DNA of 64,000 nt, from contig JAPFBL010000254.1 of assembly GCA_026182355.1 (NCBI GenBank), positions 5,763,001 to 5,827,000 of the forward strand, given 5' to 3'. Below, one piece after another: positions 46,826 through 58,733 of the stretch. The DNA is from Hermatobates lingyangjiaoensis (Eukaryota; Arthropoda; Insecta; Hemiptera; Hermatobatidae). Numbering within the stretch: position 1 is the stretch's first letter; each line of letters starts with the position of its first letter. The position numbers were made by a program, and so were the translations under genes. The notes under the pieces were generated by a model. That model searched no databases and was not told the DNA's origin. It saw only the letters and a program-made list of their open reading frames with translations.

Positions 46826-49800
46826 TTAGTCTTCGGCTACAGTCAAGGCACAGATTCCAAAACGAAGCTCTTTGGGATCCTTGGCCAGGATGTCTTGCAT
46901 AACTTTTCCTGCATCCTATTAAAAATAAAGTTACAAATATTATTGAAAGATAATCGATCAAAAGTTAAAATTAAAAAATAACATTTTCCAAATAAGAACA
47001 CTAATAAATAAATAACTCAAGAGGTCTATCAACATTATTATAAGTAAATGCATTATCAATTCACAGATGAGAAGTTTCATTACCTTGTAAATTACAATAT
47101 TGTTTGAACGATTTTGTCAATTATGAACCAAATGTAATGAGGACTTTTGGTATAAAATGTACGTCATGTCCCACTCTCCTTCATTATAGTCATGTTATAA
47201 TTGAATATTCATTCGTTTTCACAATATCGCTTTGAAAGCGATAATAACAAAGCAATCAGTAGATAAGCAAAGCAAGTAAAAATGTTAAGTAACCTGAAAT
47301 TCTTGGCTGTAATTATTTGCTTCAGCGTTATACATTTACAAGACAAGTATGAAGAAAGAATAACATACTGCCCATGGGCACTAGTGATAGGTTATCACAC
47401 AACATATTATACGATGCAGACAACTCTTCAAAATTAAAAAAATATATATTCTGTCAGTAAGCATAGTTTTGATACTTTGTCCGATTTTTTTTTTTTTTTA
47501 TTTGAAGCTTTACCCCCTAAAATATCTCTTCCTAAGATTATTACAGGAGAGCTTGAAGCATAATTTTGTCTTTTGATTTCAAACAAACTTTCTATTTTCA
47601 CATGCTACTACTACTACTACAATGTTCACATGCTTCGATATTTATTTAAAAATTAAACAACTCTTTCTTACTAGGTGCTAGAATTAAATGTAAAATTGGT
47701 ATTATCCGTCTGTAACTCAAATTTTATCGCACTATCATAATAAAAATACGAATATCGACATGGGTTATGGGGTGTCTTAAACCATAAAGAACCACGCAAG
47801 TACCACCACCATTTTTTTTAATTACTTTAATTTAATTATGGTAAGTAAATATAAGTTTTTCACTTGAAACACAATCGTAATCCATACAATTTAAGAATCA
47901 AATCCGGCACTCACCTGGACGAATGTCTTCGGACTCGTAGGACCATGATTAATTGGAAACTCTTTGCGTCCATCTGAAAATAAACTCGATTAAAAAACAA
48001 AAAAAAACAAAGGATTGTGTGTTCTGCAATAATGCTCCAGGTCGCAGGAAGATTCTTTGTAAGATACCAAAATGAGAGTGAACTTATTTTCAATTAATAT
48101 CATTAGGAATTAATTACCCGTCAATGTACCCGACAAGCACTCCCTTCTTATAAACAGAAAGATTCCAATCCAGGTACCATTTGTAATAACTTCTACGCCT
48201 CCTGCAATATTCTATCGAGGCTGTTGTACCTATTAATGTTTAATTCTATTAAATGTTTGAACATTTTACCTCCCTTAAGGAGGCAAAATTTTCTGTTTTA
48301 TCCCAGTATCAATAGACTGCAAATTAATGGATCTTTATAAAAATATCTAAATGGGAATGGTTGATTAATTTTTCTTCACTGGAGTTAAGACAGACAATGA
48401 TTGATACAGGTTGCCTAGATACACCTGTAGATACAGGATACTACACAACCGATACACATGAAAAGATACGATTTAATGGTTTTAGCATTACCATCATAAT
48501 AAATTGTAGAGTGAAACTTGAATATTTGGTGTTAAGACCCTATGTTCTACCAAAAGAATCTCTCACAGCAGAACAATGTTCTCTAGTAATTAGTAACAGT
48601 GGTTAATATAATAGAGGATTAAAGGGAATATTTAAGGACTATATGAATAACAGATATGAATAATTCTAATCATTCGTATTAATATTCATAAATATGAATA
48701 ATTGAGGAGAAGAAAAACTAAAGAATGAACCAGCAAGTCAGTAGAAACCAGTATCTGAAGCATAGAAAACAGACAGAGTGCTCAAGGAAATAATTAAGAA
48801 TAACGGTCAAATGTAAAAAAATGGTGACAAATTAAAATTAATCATTATTACGAGAATCAGGCGACCACATAAATGCTAACAAGAAATAATAACCAACAAC
48901 AATTAGAGTGCATACTTAAAGCAGCTACTTAATATGCATATGAATACAAATTTATAAATGGGACTGTGCAACCCTAAACAATTCACATATTGGAATGATA
49001 ATGACTCCTTATTCAGAAGACTCATATATATTCAGTAGTGTCACAATCAATATGTGACTCTACTATATAAACAAGCAAATCACATCTAAAGTGGTGAAGT
49101 TTTTTTACTGATCATTCACTTCTGCTGAAAAAAGGTGAACATCCGAAACGTTTAAAATTACTTTTTCCAATTCTTTTACTTTCAATGGTAATATCTTTGA
49201 CACACACCAATATATATTTATAACTAAGAACTGTGTAGTACATATATAGATTTTTAATAAAACAACCATGCAATTGATAATAAGCTAAGACAATGATATT
49301 CAGTATAAGTATAGAGTCTAGCACAACTGGAAGTTTAAAGGGACAACTTTAACAGGTGTGCTGTCGCACCCATTGTGGTAGTTCCTTTTGGATGATCTAC
49401 CGCATACTTCAGGTAATCAAGGTTATGACAGGCAAGGGCATGCAGATAACCTTGTGCTTATACAAGGAGCAATTTGATGGTGCTGATTTGAAATTTACGC
49501 ACCATGCTGTTTAAATTACTGAACGATGAGTACAGGAGAATGGTCTAGATATAAATCCAGCTAAAGCAGTATTTATACTTTTTTAAAGTAGAGGAGTCTC
49601 TTTACACGAATGACTAAATTTTTAAAAGCCATATGAATCACATACGGTGTCTGAGGCCACAAAAACAATGTTAAAGCATAAGAGCTTATTTGGTAGAACA
49701 CGAAGGTTTAACACCAAATCTAAATGTTGGTACTAATAAATTACTATTGCTGCTGAAATAAGCATATGCTGAAATGCTGCTGAAGAATAGTATATAATAG

Positions 49801-51332
49801 TATAATGCATAAGTAGCAAATTAAAAAAGATTTCTAACTTCACCTTAATAAACTAGAATGACTAACGTCTTGACATAAGAAAAGACTATCTGCTCTACTT
49901 TCAGTCTAGAAAAGTCGTTCGGGAACCATCTTCCTTAGATGATTTTATTAAGAATTAATAATTTTCATTAAGTGCAAAAAGAGCATTAAATGCTTTAAGC
50001 GCAAGAAATGCATTAAGTAAAAATGCATCTAGTAGAAGAAAATGCATACAAGAATTGCATTAAATACATTAAGTGTAACTAGTGCATCAACTGAAATAAG
50101 TGTAAGTAATTCACTAAGCAAGCATTTTTTGCACTTATTGTAATCCCGTGACTTCTAACACTTCCTGCATTTCTTTTAATTCAGGGACCTGCAAGCTTTA
50201 TTATCAAAAAAGCTATTTTGCTTTCTCTTCCACGAAAAAAAAATTCTGGAGTCGTAATCAATTGGTATAAACTGGTGATTATATAATTTTGAAAGTTTTA
50301 ATCTTATTTTAAATTTTAACTGTTACAATCACTGAATACAACACACAGAAGTGCAGTGTGCATGTGTGGGCCCCAACTCTCAAATAAATTTAACAGTGAA
50401 CTGTGCAGGCCTATTTGAGCCCTTCCTATATTTGTGAAAAATTAAATAAAAACAAGCCTACATTATCATAAAAAATTTAGCTGCGCCTTCGCAGTTTAAA
50501 AAAAGTAAACATAAAATTAGCAATGTTTGTGACAAGTGAATCAGTCAATTTCAGTATGCTCTCATCCACTTCGGGCTTCTTTCCCAGCCAGAAATCAACT
50601 TAAACATCTGAACATACATTATTTTTTACTAACTTTTTTTAAATTCTAAATAAAAATTTTAAAAAACAATTCTTTTTTCTTTGAAGCTAATGGGGGGCTA
50701 AAAGACCGCAAATTGCCAACCCCCTCCTATAATTCTTTATTTTTTTTTTGTATTTTTCCAATTCTTACATTGTTTGCATTATATTTTTTTTTAATTCTGC
50801 AGTTTTATCATTCAAGAGATCACTATTTTTAAAAATTCAAATGTTTCTAATCATTAGAACTCTCAATTCACTATTTAAATCATTCAAAAAATTTGATTCA
50901 TTCATTATATATAAATATTCATTTAAAAACCATAGATATTATATATACATAGATAAGCATTATAAGTATATCGATATCAAAACGGAACCACGTTAAATTT
51001 ACCAACTATTAAAAAATTCATACAATCAATTCTTTTAATTTATTTTAAACATACAAATATTTTTGAACGAAGATTATAATTCAAAACGTTCAATAAGTGA
51101 TAAAATCTTGATATCATTCAAACTAATATATTTTAACATCTATTATATATATATATATATATATATACAGATTTCGTTAAACACTTTTTGCACCTTTGTT
51201 TTAGTTTCTTTTCTTGTTAACTTTTCTAATTTTCTAATTAGTGTTTTGATGTTAACAAGAAAAGAAACCAAAACAAAGGTGCAAAAAGTGTTTAACGAAA
51301 TCTGTATGAAAGAAAATCTGGTCCCTAATTAT

Positions 51333-51391
<59 letters not shown>

Positions 51392-54300
51392 CATTAAAAA
51401 AGAATTTATTCCCAAAGTAATCTTACTCTCATTAAAAAAAATAATATCTTTTTAAATATAACAAACATGTTCATAACAAAACATATGTATATTCACAATG
51501 TTTTGCCATTCAAACTATTCAGACAGTTTATAAAATTTAAAAGATTTCAAAACATCAAATTAGTCAAAAAATCAAATATAAAATTTAAAACTTTTACAAC
51601 ATTCCATGCAGTTATAATATTCGAAATATTCCAAAGTATTCAACATTCACTTACGTAGCATATATATCATTAATATAAGAATAATGTAAATATAAAAACG
51701 TTTGTAACTTTCAAAAAATTTAAAATCATGTCAAACTCACAATTCATTCAATTCAAATCATTCATTATAAATAAAATATACTTAAAAAACCATATATGTA
51801 ATTCATTCAATTTTTTTTCCAACATTCAAATAATATTTTTGAGCATTGAATATTTCAAGACATTCAATGAGTGATAAAATTTGGACATACATATCAAGAA
51901 ATCAGAGGCCACTTTTTGAACAAATGTACTTTATCAGTTAATCGGAGGATTTAACAAAATAAATAGCAAGATATAAATAAAGAAATATAAATGTCAATAA
52001 AATATAAACTACAAAGAAGAAATATTTTATGATTTATGAATTGTAGGAGAGTTATTTTGTATACTAAAGTGATTTCCTTTTTGTTTTGATTTAATAACAG
52101 TCTAGAAATGAGTGAATTGGCTGTCTGAGTCCCATCGATGATATTGAAGGAGCTTTAAATAACATGCCTTGAATCCAATCAGAATAAGAAGCGTTGCGAG
52201 GACCCAGGGCGCTCGACATCAGATCACATTTTTCTTTTCACTTTTGTATTCCTTATGGTCTAAGGCAGACATGGGCAACCTTTTCAGAACCGGGGGTCAC
52301 ATTAACTTATTTTCAAGTGACCGCGGACTGCATGGTAATTTCTCTGGTTTTTGGATCCATACAGATTGGATAAATACGTATATAGAAACTATGCTATATT
52401 AACATGTCAATAATTGTCTAACTTTTTATTATTCTTCTAATGAAAACTATTATTCAACCTGATTTTTTATAATGATAACGAAGCAATTATTACAACGCAA
52501 TTCCTAAAGATTACTAGCATCAATCAAAAAAAAAAAGCAAAGGCATTTGTTACTCTTGAGCTCTCTCTCTTTCTCTCCAATGATTTAACTTTCTCTCAAA
52601 AGTCTTGGTGAGCTTTTGCTGATAAGTAAAAAACAAAGTAATTTTTAATAAGATAGAATTTCAGATAATGTCCGAGGGCCGCAGCTTGCCCATGCCTGGT
52701 CTAAGGAATAATTTGATACATTTTTAATGTTAAGTTCGCCTCTATTTACCCTATAAATTGTAGTTTAAAGCTTCGGGGGGATGTGTACAAATGTGTAACG
52801 GGCGGAGACGAAGGGCGAACACAAAAAATCTATATTACCTCCCGACCTCCCCACACCAAGCATACTTTTATCTCATTCTGCCAACCTGTCTTATCATGCT
52901 TTTCTTTTATTTTTATATCAAACCTTTATTTAGTAATGTTTTAGTAACATGTCTTGTGAGTTTGGTACTTTTTTTTATATAAATATTCTTCACATTTTTC
53001 TGTTTTTGCTTAATTTAAACTTGTTAAGGGTTACATCACAAAGCGCCTTAAATCAGTTGACGCTTGGAAATCAACTGCACTAAAAGAAAAAAGAAATCTC
53101 GGAAAAGAATACGCTCCACGTAATACTAAAAAATACACTTTTTAAAGAAATCCTAAATTAAAACAGTCATAATAATAATGAAAATTTACTAAAAAGAAAA
53201 AAATATGATTTTTTGTTGAGTTCACCACTCAGTAAAAAAAAATGAAACTTGATTTTTTCGAAATAATCATTTCTTCAGTTTCATTTCGTCCTGGGAACAT
53301 TTCATATAGTCTTCCGAGTTGAATAAACGTATTTCAAACAACAATACATGTACCTTTTATCTGAGAGCTGTGATAATTGTACCAAACCAATATAAAAAAA
53401 TACTTCTATCCAAAGAAATATGAAACAATTACTCCATAAACATAGACCAACTAAAATAATAACTGATTATTGTTTGTATGCCTTAATACTCATAGGCTAT
53501 TTCGAGTTTAAAAATACCTCCTACCATACAACAGCTATTATAGATTAAACTGGAGTCAAAAGGTTTTTGCAATCAGCTCAACAAGAAATAATCGACAAAA
53601 AAATGAGAATGCAGTGAAACTACTGGAAATAGCGAAAAAGAAAAATAATAAAAAAAAGTTTCTACATCAGCTATTTTTATTATTCAATAGTTATAGTTGT
53701 CAAGTGCTCCATAACAGATACATGAAGTTGTTAACTGAACTTTAGAAATCAGATTAAAGGTTTTACATACTAGAGACATAATGCAAACAATAAAATTATA
53801 TTCAGTTAGCTATTTATTTGTGTAGACCATACTTGAAATATATTCTCAATTATTTCATAGCTCTTGATCCCTCAAATTAATATTAATGTTTGATTAAATG
53901 TGCGCAGGGTTAAGGAGGATAAATACTTCAATAATTGGAAATATTTAGAGGAGACTCAAAATGGATGACCAGTAACAGTTCTTATAATTTATTTGTAAAT
54001 CAATAGAGCACAGGAGGACAAGGAGAGAAAAATATATTGAGCTAATATTTGAAAACAATCAGTGTTGCCCAAATCCAATGATGATGATGATCTATATTGC
54101 TTGATGAAACACCATTTGAGTGAATCGCTTAACCAAAAGATAAATAGTTAAACAAAATATGGTTTAAATTGTAATGTTGCCACAGTTATAATACTACGAT
54201 GAAAAAATAGTAATAATAAACCACAACTAATATAGCAGAATGAGCACTTAACTACAAGTATAACAATCCTAAAGAGAAGTTCCTCTACATACATATAGAC

Positions 54301-57300
54301 GATATGCACCTTATTTCCTGAAGTCAGATGTCGACAAGTGGTTCTTCATATTTTATCATAGTACTCCAGGTTCGAATCTTGGTTATAACACTAGATTATT
54401 AATGTAGAGATGTGAAATACTGTCGTTGCCAAGCACTGATTAAAAATCTCCATCTACCAAACTTGATAATATTCCCTTTCTTAAAAGGAAAATTTAAGAC
54501 ACATGATGTAGAGCCAACCAGGTAATGAGGGTACATAACTAAAATATGTGTACCAACCAATCAATGAATTAGTCATATAGCCTCCCCTATAAAAGTACCT
54601 TTGGTCAAAGGGTATAATTAGGGGATTTTTAAAAAAAAGTTACTCTTATGTGATTCAGATATTTGAAGTTATCCTTATTGTGCATTCTTGCTGTCCGGGG
54701 TTAAAGATTTGATGATTCTTGCCCATGTGATTCCTTGGAGGTCGATCATGCACTCTAGCTGGTACAATGAATGTAGCCACTTTTGCCATTTACTAATGTA
54801 GGTTGAGGATGCACAGAGTAACTACCAATTACTACATGCTGCAGAGTTTATTCGTGACCCTGATAACAAATCATAATAGTGATTTGGGGGGGGGTCTGCC
54901 TGTAAGTGAAGTTAGATATGGATGACAAACATTTGTCCTCCTCCCTTCTTTCACATTTCAACTCTTACCTTACCTTTCATGGTTCTCCCTACTCTTCATT
55001 TGTCTGTCTTTTCTTTCTCCGCGCACTTCAATTTCTCTATACTGACGATACAGTTATTGTGGTGAGAAACGTAAAAAATAAAGGTGGCGATTCTTTTTAT
55101 TATAGCATTGCCAAAGGCTTAGGTATTGTTTGCACTTCTATTAAAAGTATTAACACCATATCAGACTATACCCCAACCTCTCTATTAGAATCAGTCTCAG
55201 AGATTGAGCTCTCCAAGCAGGAGACTTTTTAACTGAAGGACCACGAACTATGAACCCTCCATCAACCCTGACAAGAATACAGAAGCAGTCTTGTCTACTA
55301 AGCCAACTAGACCTACTATTATAACAAACACAATTTCCCGCATTACACTGTCATCAAATTATTATGTCATTGCTTTCAACATTTACAAGACAATTCTACA
55401 TAATAAGAGTATTACAATTAGTAATACCTAATTCATAAAGGCAGCCATCCTTGTGGATGAAGGCAGCGAAATGGTGATCAACAGCGTTATCAGCAGTCGG
55501 CGCCTGAAAGAAAAAGACAAATGGAGAAAACAATAAAATTTAGGAAACATAATTAGTTAATTATTGAAACAAGTTTCTCCTTGTCAAATTAACTATATCG
55601 TAATTTTATACTTGTAAATGTAACATGTCTCAGATGGTAACAAGTCACACTACATTGATGAGAAAGGGTTCATGATCCTCAAGAATAATAATGAACCCTC
55701 GCCGTACACCATAAACCTCACAAAGAATGAGTCACTAAGTTACATGGAGCCAAATAATTATTTTATCATAAATAATGGTAACTCTAACAGTGAGAAATGT
55801 CAACAATTGAATTGTGGATTCGACTCTCTTCAAATACGATGTAACAAAGATGAAAATAAATTATAGTAGTATTAAAGTACATATTCATTCACTCAAATTA
55901 ATTTGTAATATAACATGTTAAAAAAAGTGTTACCAGATTTGAAATAAAAACTGAAATACCAATGCAATACATTTGGAGTAGAATCAATTTCAACTAAATC
56001 TGTCATCTGATTAAAAGCTTAAGAATTATGGAAATCAATATATTATACCACATACAAAACAGAAGCTACTATAATACATTGATAAACACAATTTCGTAGC
56101 TTACTCAATATTTGCAACAGTTTCATTGCCCTTACAGAAAAAGCTAGTAAATCGTAAAAATGATTAATAATAGTATCCGTTCAGTCAAAATGTGAAATAT
56201 AAACTTAAATAAAATACCTCCACCACTTCACATAGTCCTTACGAAGGTTTCGTGTAGCACAAAGGTTATAATATTGAGACGACAAAATATAGCCCTTTAG
56301 GATGTAAAGAAAATATATTTTTTCCAACCAAAGTTTGTATAAATAAATAACCTCTAAAGAAAGTAGTACATTAAAAAGCCATTTTCCTCTACGGAATAAA
56401 TAAAGAGCACAGACTTTAATCAATCAATTTCTTTAAAATTAGTTGCATTACTAAATTTAGAAAACTAGAGACTGAATTAGAAATGAAACTCACTTGAGTT
56501 TGACCTTCGACAGCAATTTCGTTGTGAACAGCAGAAAATGGGATGCTTTTGTCAAGAAGATGCCCTCTTTCCTCTGGTGACAGGTTTTTGGCTTCATCGA
56601 GAAAACTTTTTAAACAACCATCTTTCAAGGGAAACCTGTTTAGATAAAATTGTGATTATAAAGATTTTAAAAGATAACCACAAAGAAAAAGATGACTTAC
56701 AAATCATGTGAATTAGCTACACTGTGAATCAAAGCAATTGCTCCACAAGCATTGCCCACATACTGTTTCATATAGAACAAATCTTTAGTTATATCCTGAC
56801 CTTTCTCTTTAACTTCTGCAGCTTGCTCATCCTTCAACTTTTCATACTAAAATATTATGAACTGTAAGTACAAAGTTAAAAAAAACTTGTAATCTAAAAT
56901 TTGAAATTATTTAATGGATAAAATAATTCAATCACATTTAATTCAAGAACATATATTTTATAAAATGGAAATACCGTGTTTGAACATGGGAAAAGTAAAA
57001 TGAAGGCCTGGACAGGCTGAGGAATCACAGCTAATGCATCAGGATCAAGTCCAAGAACATCTATGATTTTCCATTTGTCAGAGACTCCAACCTTACCTAA
57101 ATACTACAAAAAATAAAAAGTGTTAATTAATTTTGGTATATATTTAGATATATATGTACAATTTTCTAAACAAAGATCAAGTACAAAAAAAGTTACTAAT
57201 AATTTTAACAAAAATTGAAGGACCAAAATTAATCACATGAAATCCATACATGAAGAATGCAAATTGCTAATGGGGAAACCCACAGCTTTATAAACCAATA

Positions 57301-57635
57301 ATAACAGGAAAGTCTGTAACCATTCAGTAAAGTCCTACAGGACGAAGAAGTAGTTACCGTTGTAGCAGTTTACGTAAATAGTAATGCCAAACAATAAATA
57401 CTTTCAGAAAACTATAATAATAAAAAAACTTCTGACCGGTACTTCCTCAGATAGCGTGATTCATAGGTTAAGAAATATTTTCCTGCACTACCATTATTGC
57501 AAACACTCACCTTATTCATAACCTAGAACAGGAAATAAAGATTAGTACAACAAATAAATACAATTTAAAGAACAAATTCAAAAAAAAGAGGGTTACATCA
57601 GGGTTTGATTCTAAAGGTAGCCATGACGGTTCCAT
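46826..57635 (-). CDS. UCHL3: Ubiquitin carboxyl-terminal hydrolase, UCHL3 type, eight coding exons
   Basis: A cysteine protease (peptidase family C12) that removes small adducts from the C-terminus of ubiquitin, and of NEDD8 for UCHL3. Coding exons on the minus strand are 57635-57597, 57522-57511 (12 nt), 57103-56975, 56846-56701, 56635-56494, 55503-55428, 47973-47915 and 46915-46826. All introns are GT-AG and all phases join. The product has 230 residues, the length of human UCHL3. Landmarks are WLPLESNPDVMNK, then KWKIIDVLGLDPDAL with VIPQPVQAFILLFP; the active site GNACGAIALIH with Cys94 and oxyanion Gln88; crossover-loop region EERGHLLDKSIPF to IAVEGQTQ; DHHFAAF with catalytic His167; and LYELDGRKEFPINHG with Asp182. 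It ends ELRFGICALTVAED. The catalytic residues are all kept, so it should be active. Introns range from 65 bp upward; the largest is 7.5 kb and full of insertions. Confidence 0.97.
49350..49745 (+). pseudogene. Non-LTR retrotransposon (LINE) reverse-transcriptase remnant
   Basis: Pieces read GVLSHPLW-stop-FLLDDLPH, then GYDRQGHADNLVLIQG (about 49355-49465). The family pattern is GVLSPLLW--LVDDLL, GY---GYADDLVILVQG. Further on, after frameshifts, come NGLDINPAKAVFILF and KSLFGRTRRFNTKSKCWY, matching LSVNPSKT-LVLF and FGKTWGL-PKV--W. The catalytic YADD is HADN here. Stops and frameshifts show it is dead. The clade resembles R1/Jockey-group elements but is not firmly assigned. Confidence 0.85.
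49967..50130. repeat. Imperfect GCATTAAGTG-type repeat
   Basis: Short units of the form AAGTGCATTAAATGCATTAAG recur imperfectly about eight times. The block begins CATTAAGTGCAAAAAG and ends GCATTTTTTGCACTTATT, so its ends are also inverted relative to each other. No known family was recognised. Confidence 0.6.
50870..51120 (+). repeat. Direct repeat, left copy
   Basis: Contains ATTCATTCATTATATATAAA, TTAAAAACCATAGATAT and TTCAATAAGTGATAAAATC. Similar blocks in the same order and orientation occur at about 51720-51900. The pair flanks the hairpin and TA tracts. Confidence 0.55.
51167..51305. repeat. Near-perfect hairpin, 55-bp arms, 29-nt loop
   Basis: The left arm 51167-51221 begins ACAGATTTCGTTAAACAC. 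The right arm 51251-51305 ends GTGTTTAACGAAATCTGT. I find a single mismatch in 55 bp (a T opposite C, a G-U pair in one strand's RNA). (TA)n tracts lie on both sides. It could be a recently formed palindrome, a foldback transposon, or a hairpin RNA precursor of small RNAs. Confidence 0.95.
51337..51391. repeat. (TA)n microsatellite
   Basis: A long TA tract with one AAT interruption, next to the hairpin. An open frame of 130 codons spanning this area simply reads the hairpin and TA repeats, and is not a gene. Confidence 0.9.
51720..51900 (+). repeat. Direct repeat, right copy
   Basis: Contains TCATTCATTATAAATAAAAT, TTAAAAAACCATATATG and TTCAATGAGTGATAAAAT, in the same order as the left copy about 800 bp away. 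It is diverged by substitutions and small gaps. Confidence 0.55.
52266..52698. mobile_element. Complete hAT-type MITE (433 bp) with 8-bp target duplication
   Basis: The left end is CAGACATGGGCAACC; the right end is GCTTGCCCATGCCTG, whose complement is CAGGCATGGGCAAGC. The ends are therefore imperfect terminal inverted repeats starting CAG. The 8 bp GTCTAAGG lies immediately on both sides (52258-52265 and 52699-52706), an exact target-site duplication of the length made by hAT transposases. The inside has no transposase frame, so it is non-autonomous. It lies in the largest UCHL intron. Confidence 0.93.
54320..54570 (+). repeat. SINE-like segment, diverged
   Basis: A B-box-like CAGGTTCGAATCTTGG at about 54366-54381 is preceded by a possible A box. 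AGCACTGATTAAAAATCTCC resembles the body motif GGTACTGATTAAAGACCCCC of the main SINE family. It is likely an old or related copy. Confidence 0.5.
57511..57522 (-). other. 12-nt microexon of UCHL
   Basis: Minus strand: acceptor CTAG, exon GTTATGAATAAG (V-M-N-K), donor GTGAGT. It is in phase with both neighbours and supplies exactly the four residues between NPD and YLGKVG that family members have (EVTNQFLKQLG in human UCHL3). The flanking introns are 74 bp and 407 bp. Confidence 0.9.
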
Positions 57636-58445
57636 TTCCTTCTCAAATAATTTGTTCGGAATATTCGACAAATTAATTCAACAGCAAGACAACTTGTTTG
57701 ACTGTTTACAGAACAAGTGATTTGCTCACCAAGAATGAATATGCAATATGATACAAACCGTCACAGTCTTCAAATTAAATAAGAATCGGCATGCGCACAG
57801 GGCTTTATCAGTGTTGCCACATCAGTTACATAAGCTAAAGTACTAAATCCAATAATATTCAAACTGTTATTCCTAGAAATAAATAAATATTCTCTAGTTT
57901 TCTACTCTTATTAGTTAGTTTGTAGTTATGTACCCAGAAATAAATCTTATATATAAGTAATGCGGGCAATTATAAAACACATCCAATATTAATCCAGAAC
58001 TATAATTCTCATGTCATTTGAATTTCTGGATATCGGAATACCATAAAAAAATAAAAAAAAACATAGTTAATGTTATTTAAAGAGTAGAACGTTTTATTTG
58101 ATATAAAATGGAAAAAATTTCACTTTCGTGTTCATCCATTTTTTCATGTTATTCTTGTGTTGTCAAGTTCAGCCGTGAATAAAATAAAAATGAAACCTCA
58201 TTAACTTGTTTTACTTTAAAATTTGTAATTGCAGTAATGTTAATGGCAGTTAATTTAACGACTATATTTTAATTTATCTTAATCTCTTATTGTATCTTAA
58301 AGTATATAAGTTTTGGTTCAACAGTATTCTTTGTTTTTTAACAGTTTTCAGTTTTTTCGTGTTTTAATTGGTTTGCAAGCAGTTTGTATTTTATGAAACT
58401 AGTTATATATCATCTGATAAATAGAAGAGAATGGAAAATGGTGAC
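57636..58445. other. Upstream region of UCHL; promoter not resolved
   Basis: The region 5' of the UCHL start codon. No TATA box or CpG island stands out, and no other exon is seen. Confidence 0.4.
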
Positions 58446-58733
58446 TAGGTTAGGTTGCAGTGGCAGTTCAACGAGAGAACAAGCATAGACCGAACATTGT
58501 CACTTTGTGAAACCACAAAATGAACATTCTATATTGGGAGTCCTAAATTTTGCTTAACTCAAGTGTACTGAATATGTCAAGCACCTGAAATAGTACAGAC
58601 GGGACCGACAGCTTAACCTCTCTCCAAGGTAAACGTGCTCAGATTTATTCACCCCACGTGAATTGTGATTGTAATGAACCCCGGATCCACCAGTTCTGAG
58701 GTGAACACGAGTCACTAGGATACCCTGGCCCGT
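58446..58733 (-). repeat. tRNA-derived SINE, copy 5
   Basis: On the minus strand the head reads GGCCAGGGTATCCTAGTGAC, with a B-box-like CCGGGGTTCATTACA. The 3' end on the plus strand is TAGGTTAGGTTGCAGTGGCA, the reverse of the conserved tail. It appears full length. Confidence 0.75.

Larger units (their letters stand above)
47974..55427 (-). other. 7.5-kb UCHL intron, nest of insertions
   Basis: This intron separates the exon ending at LYEL from that starting DGRKEFP. It contains, by position, a LINE reverse-transcriptase relic (49350-49745), a GCATTAAGTG repeat block (49967-50130), direct repeats around a strong hairpin (50870-51900), a complete hAT-type MITE (52266-52698) and a SINE-like segment (54320-54570). 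No additional exon of any gene was recognised. Confidence 0.7.

Noticed and set aside
46776..46961. Minus-strand 61-codon frame starting at 46961
   Set aside because: It overlaps the last UCHL exon in a different frame and crosses its acceptor.
51063..51455. 130-codon plus-strand frame
   Set aside because: It reads through a perfect hairpin and TA microsatellites (IYIYIY runs), so it is not a protein.
54906..55232. 108-codon plus-strand frame containing LYTDDTVIV, resembling an RT YxDD box
   Set aside because: No neighbouring RT blocks could be found around it, so the match is probably chance.
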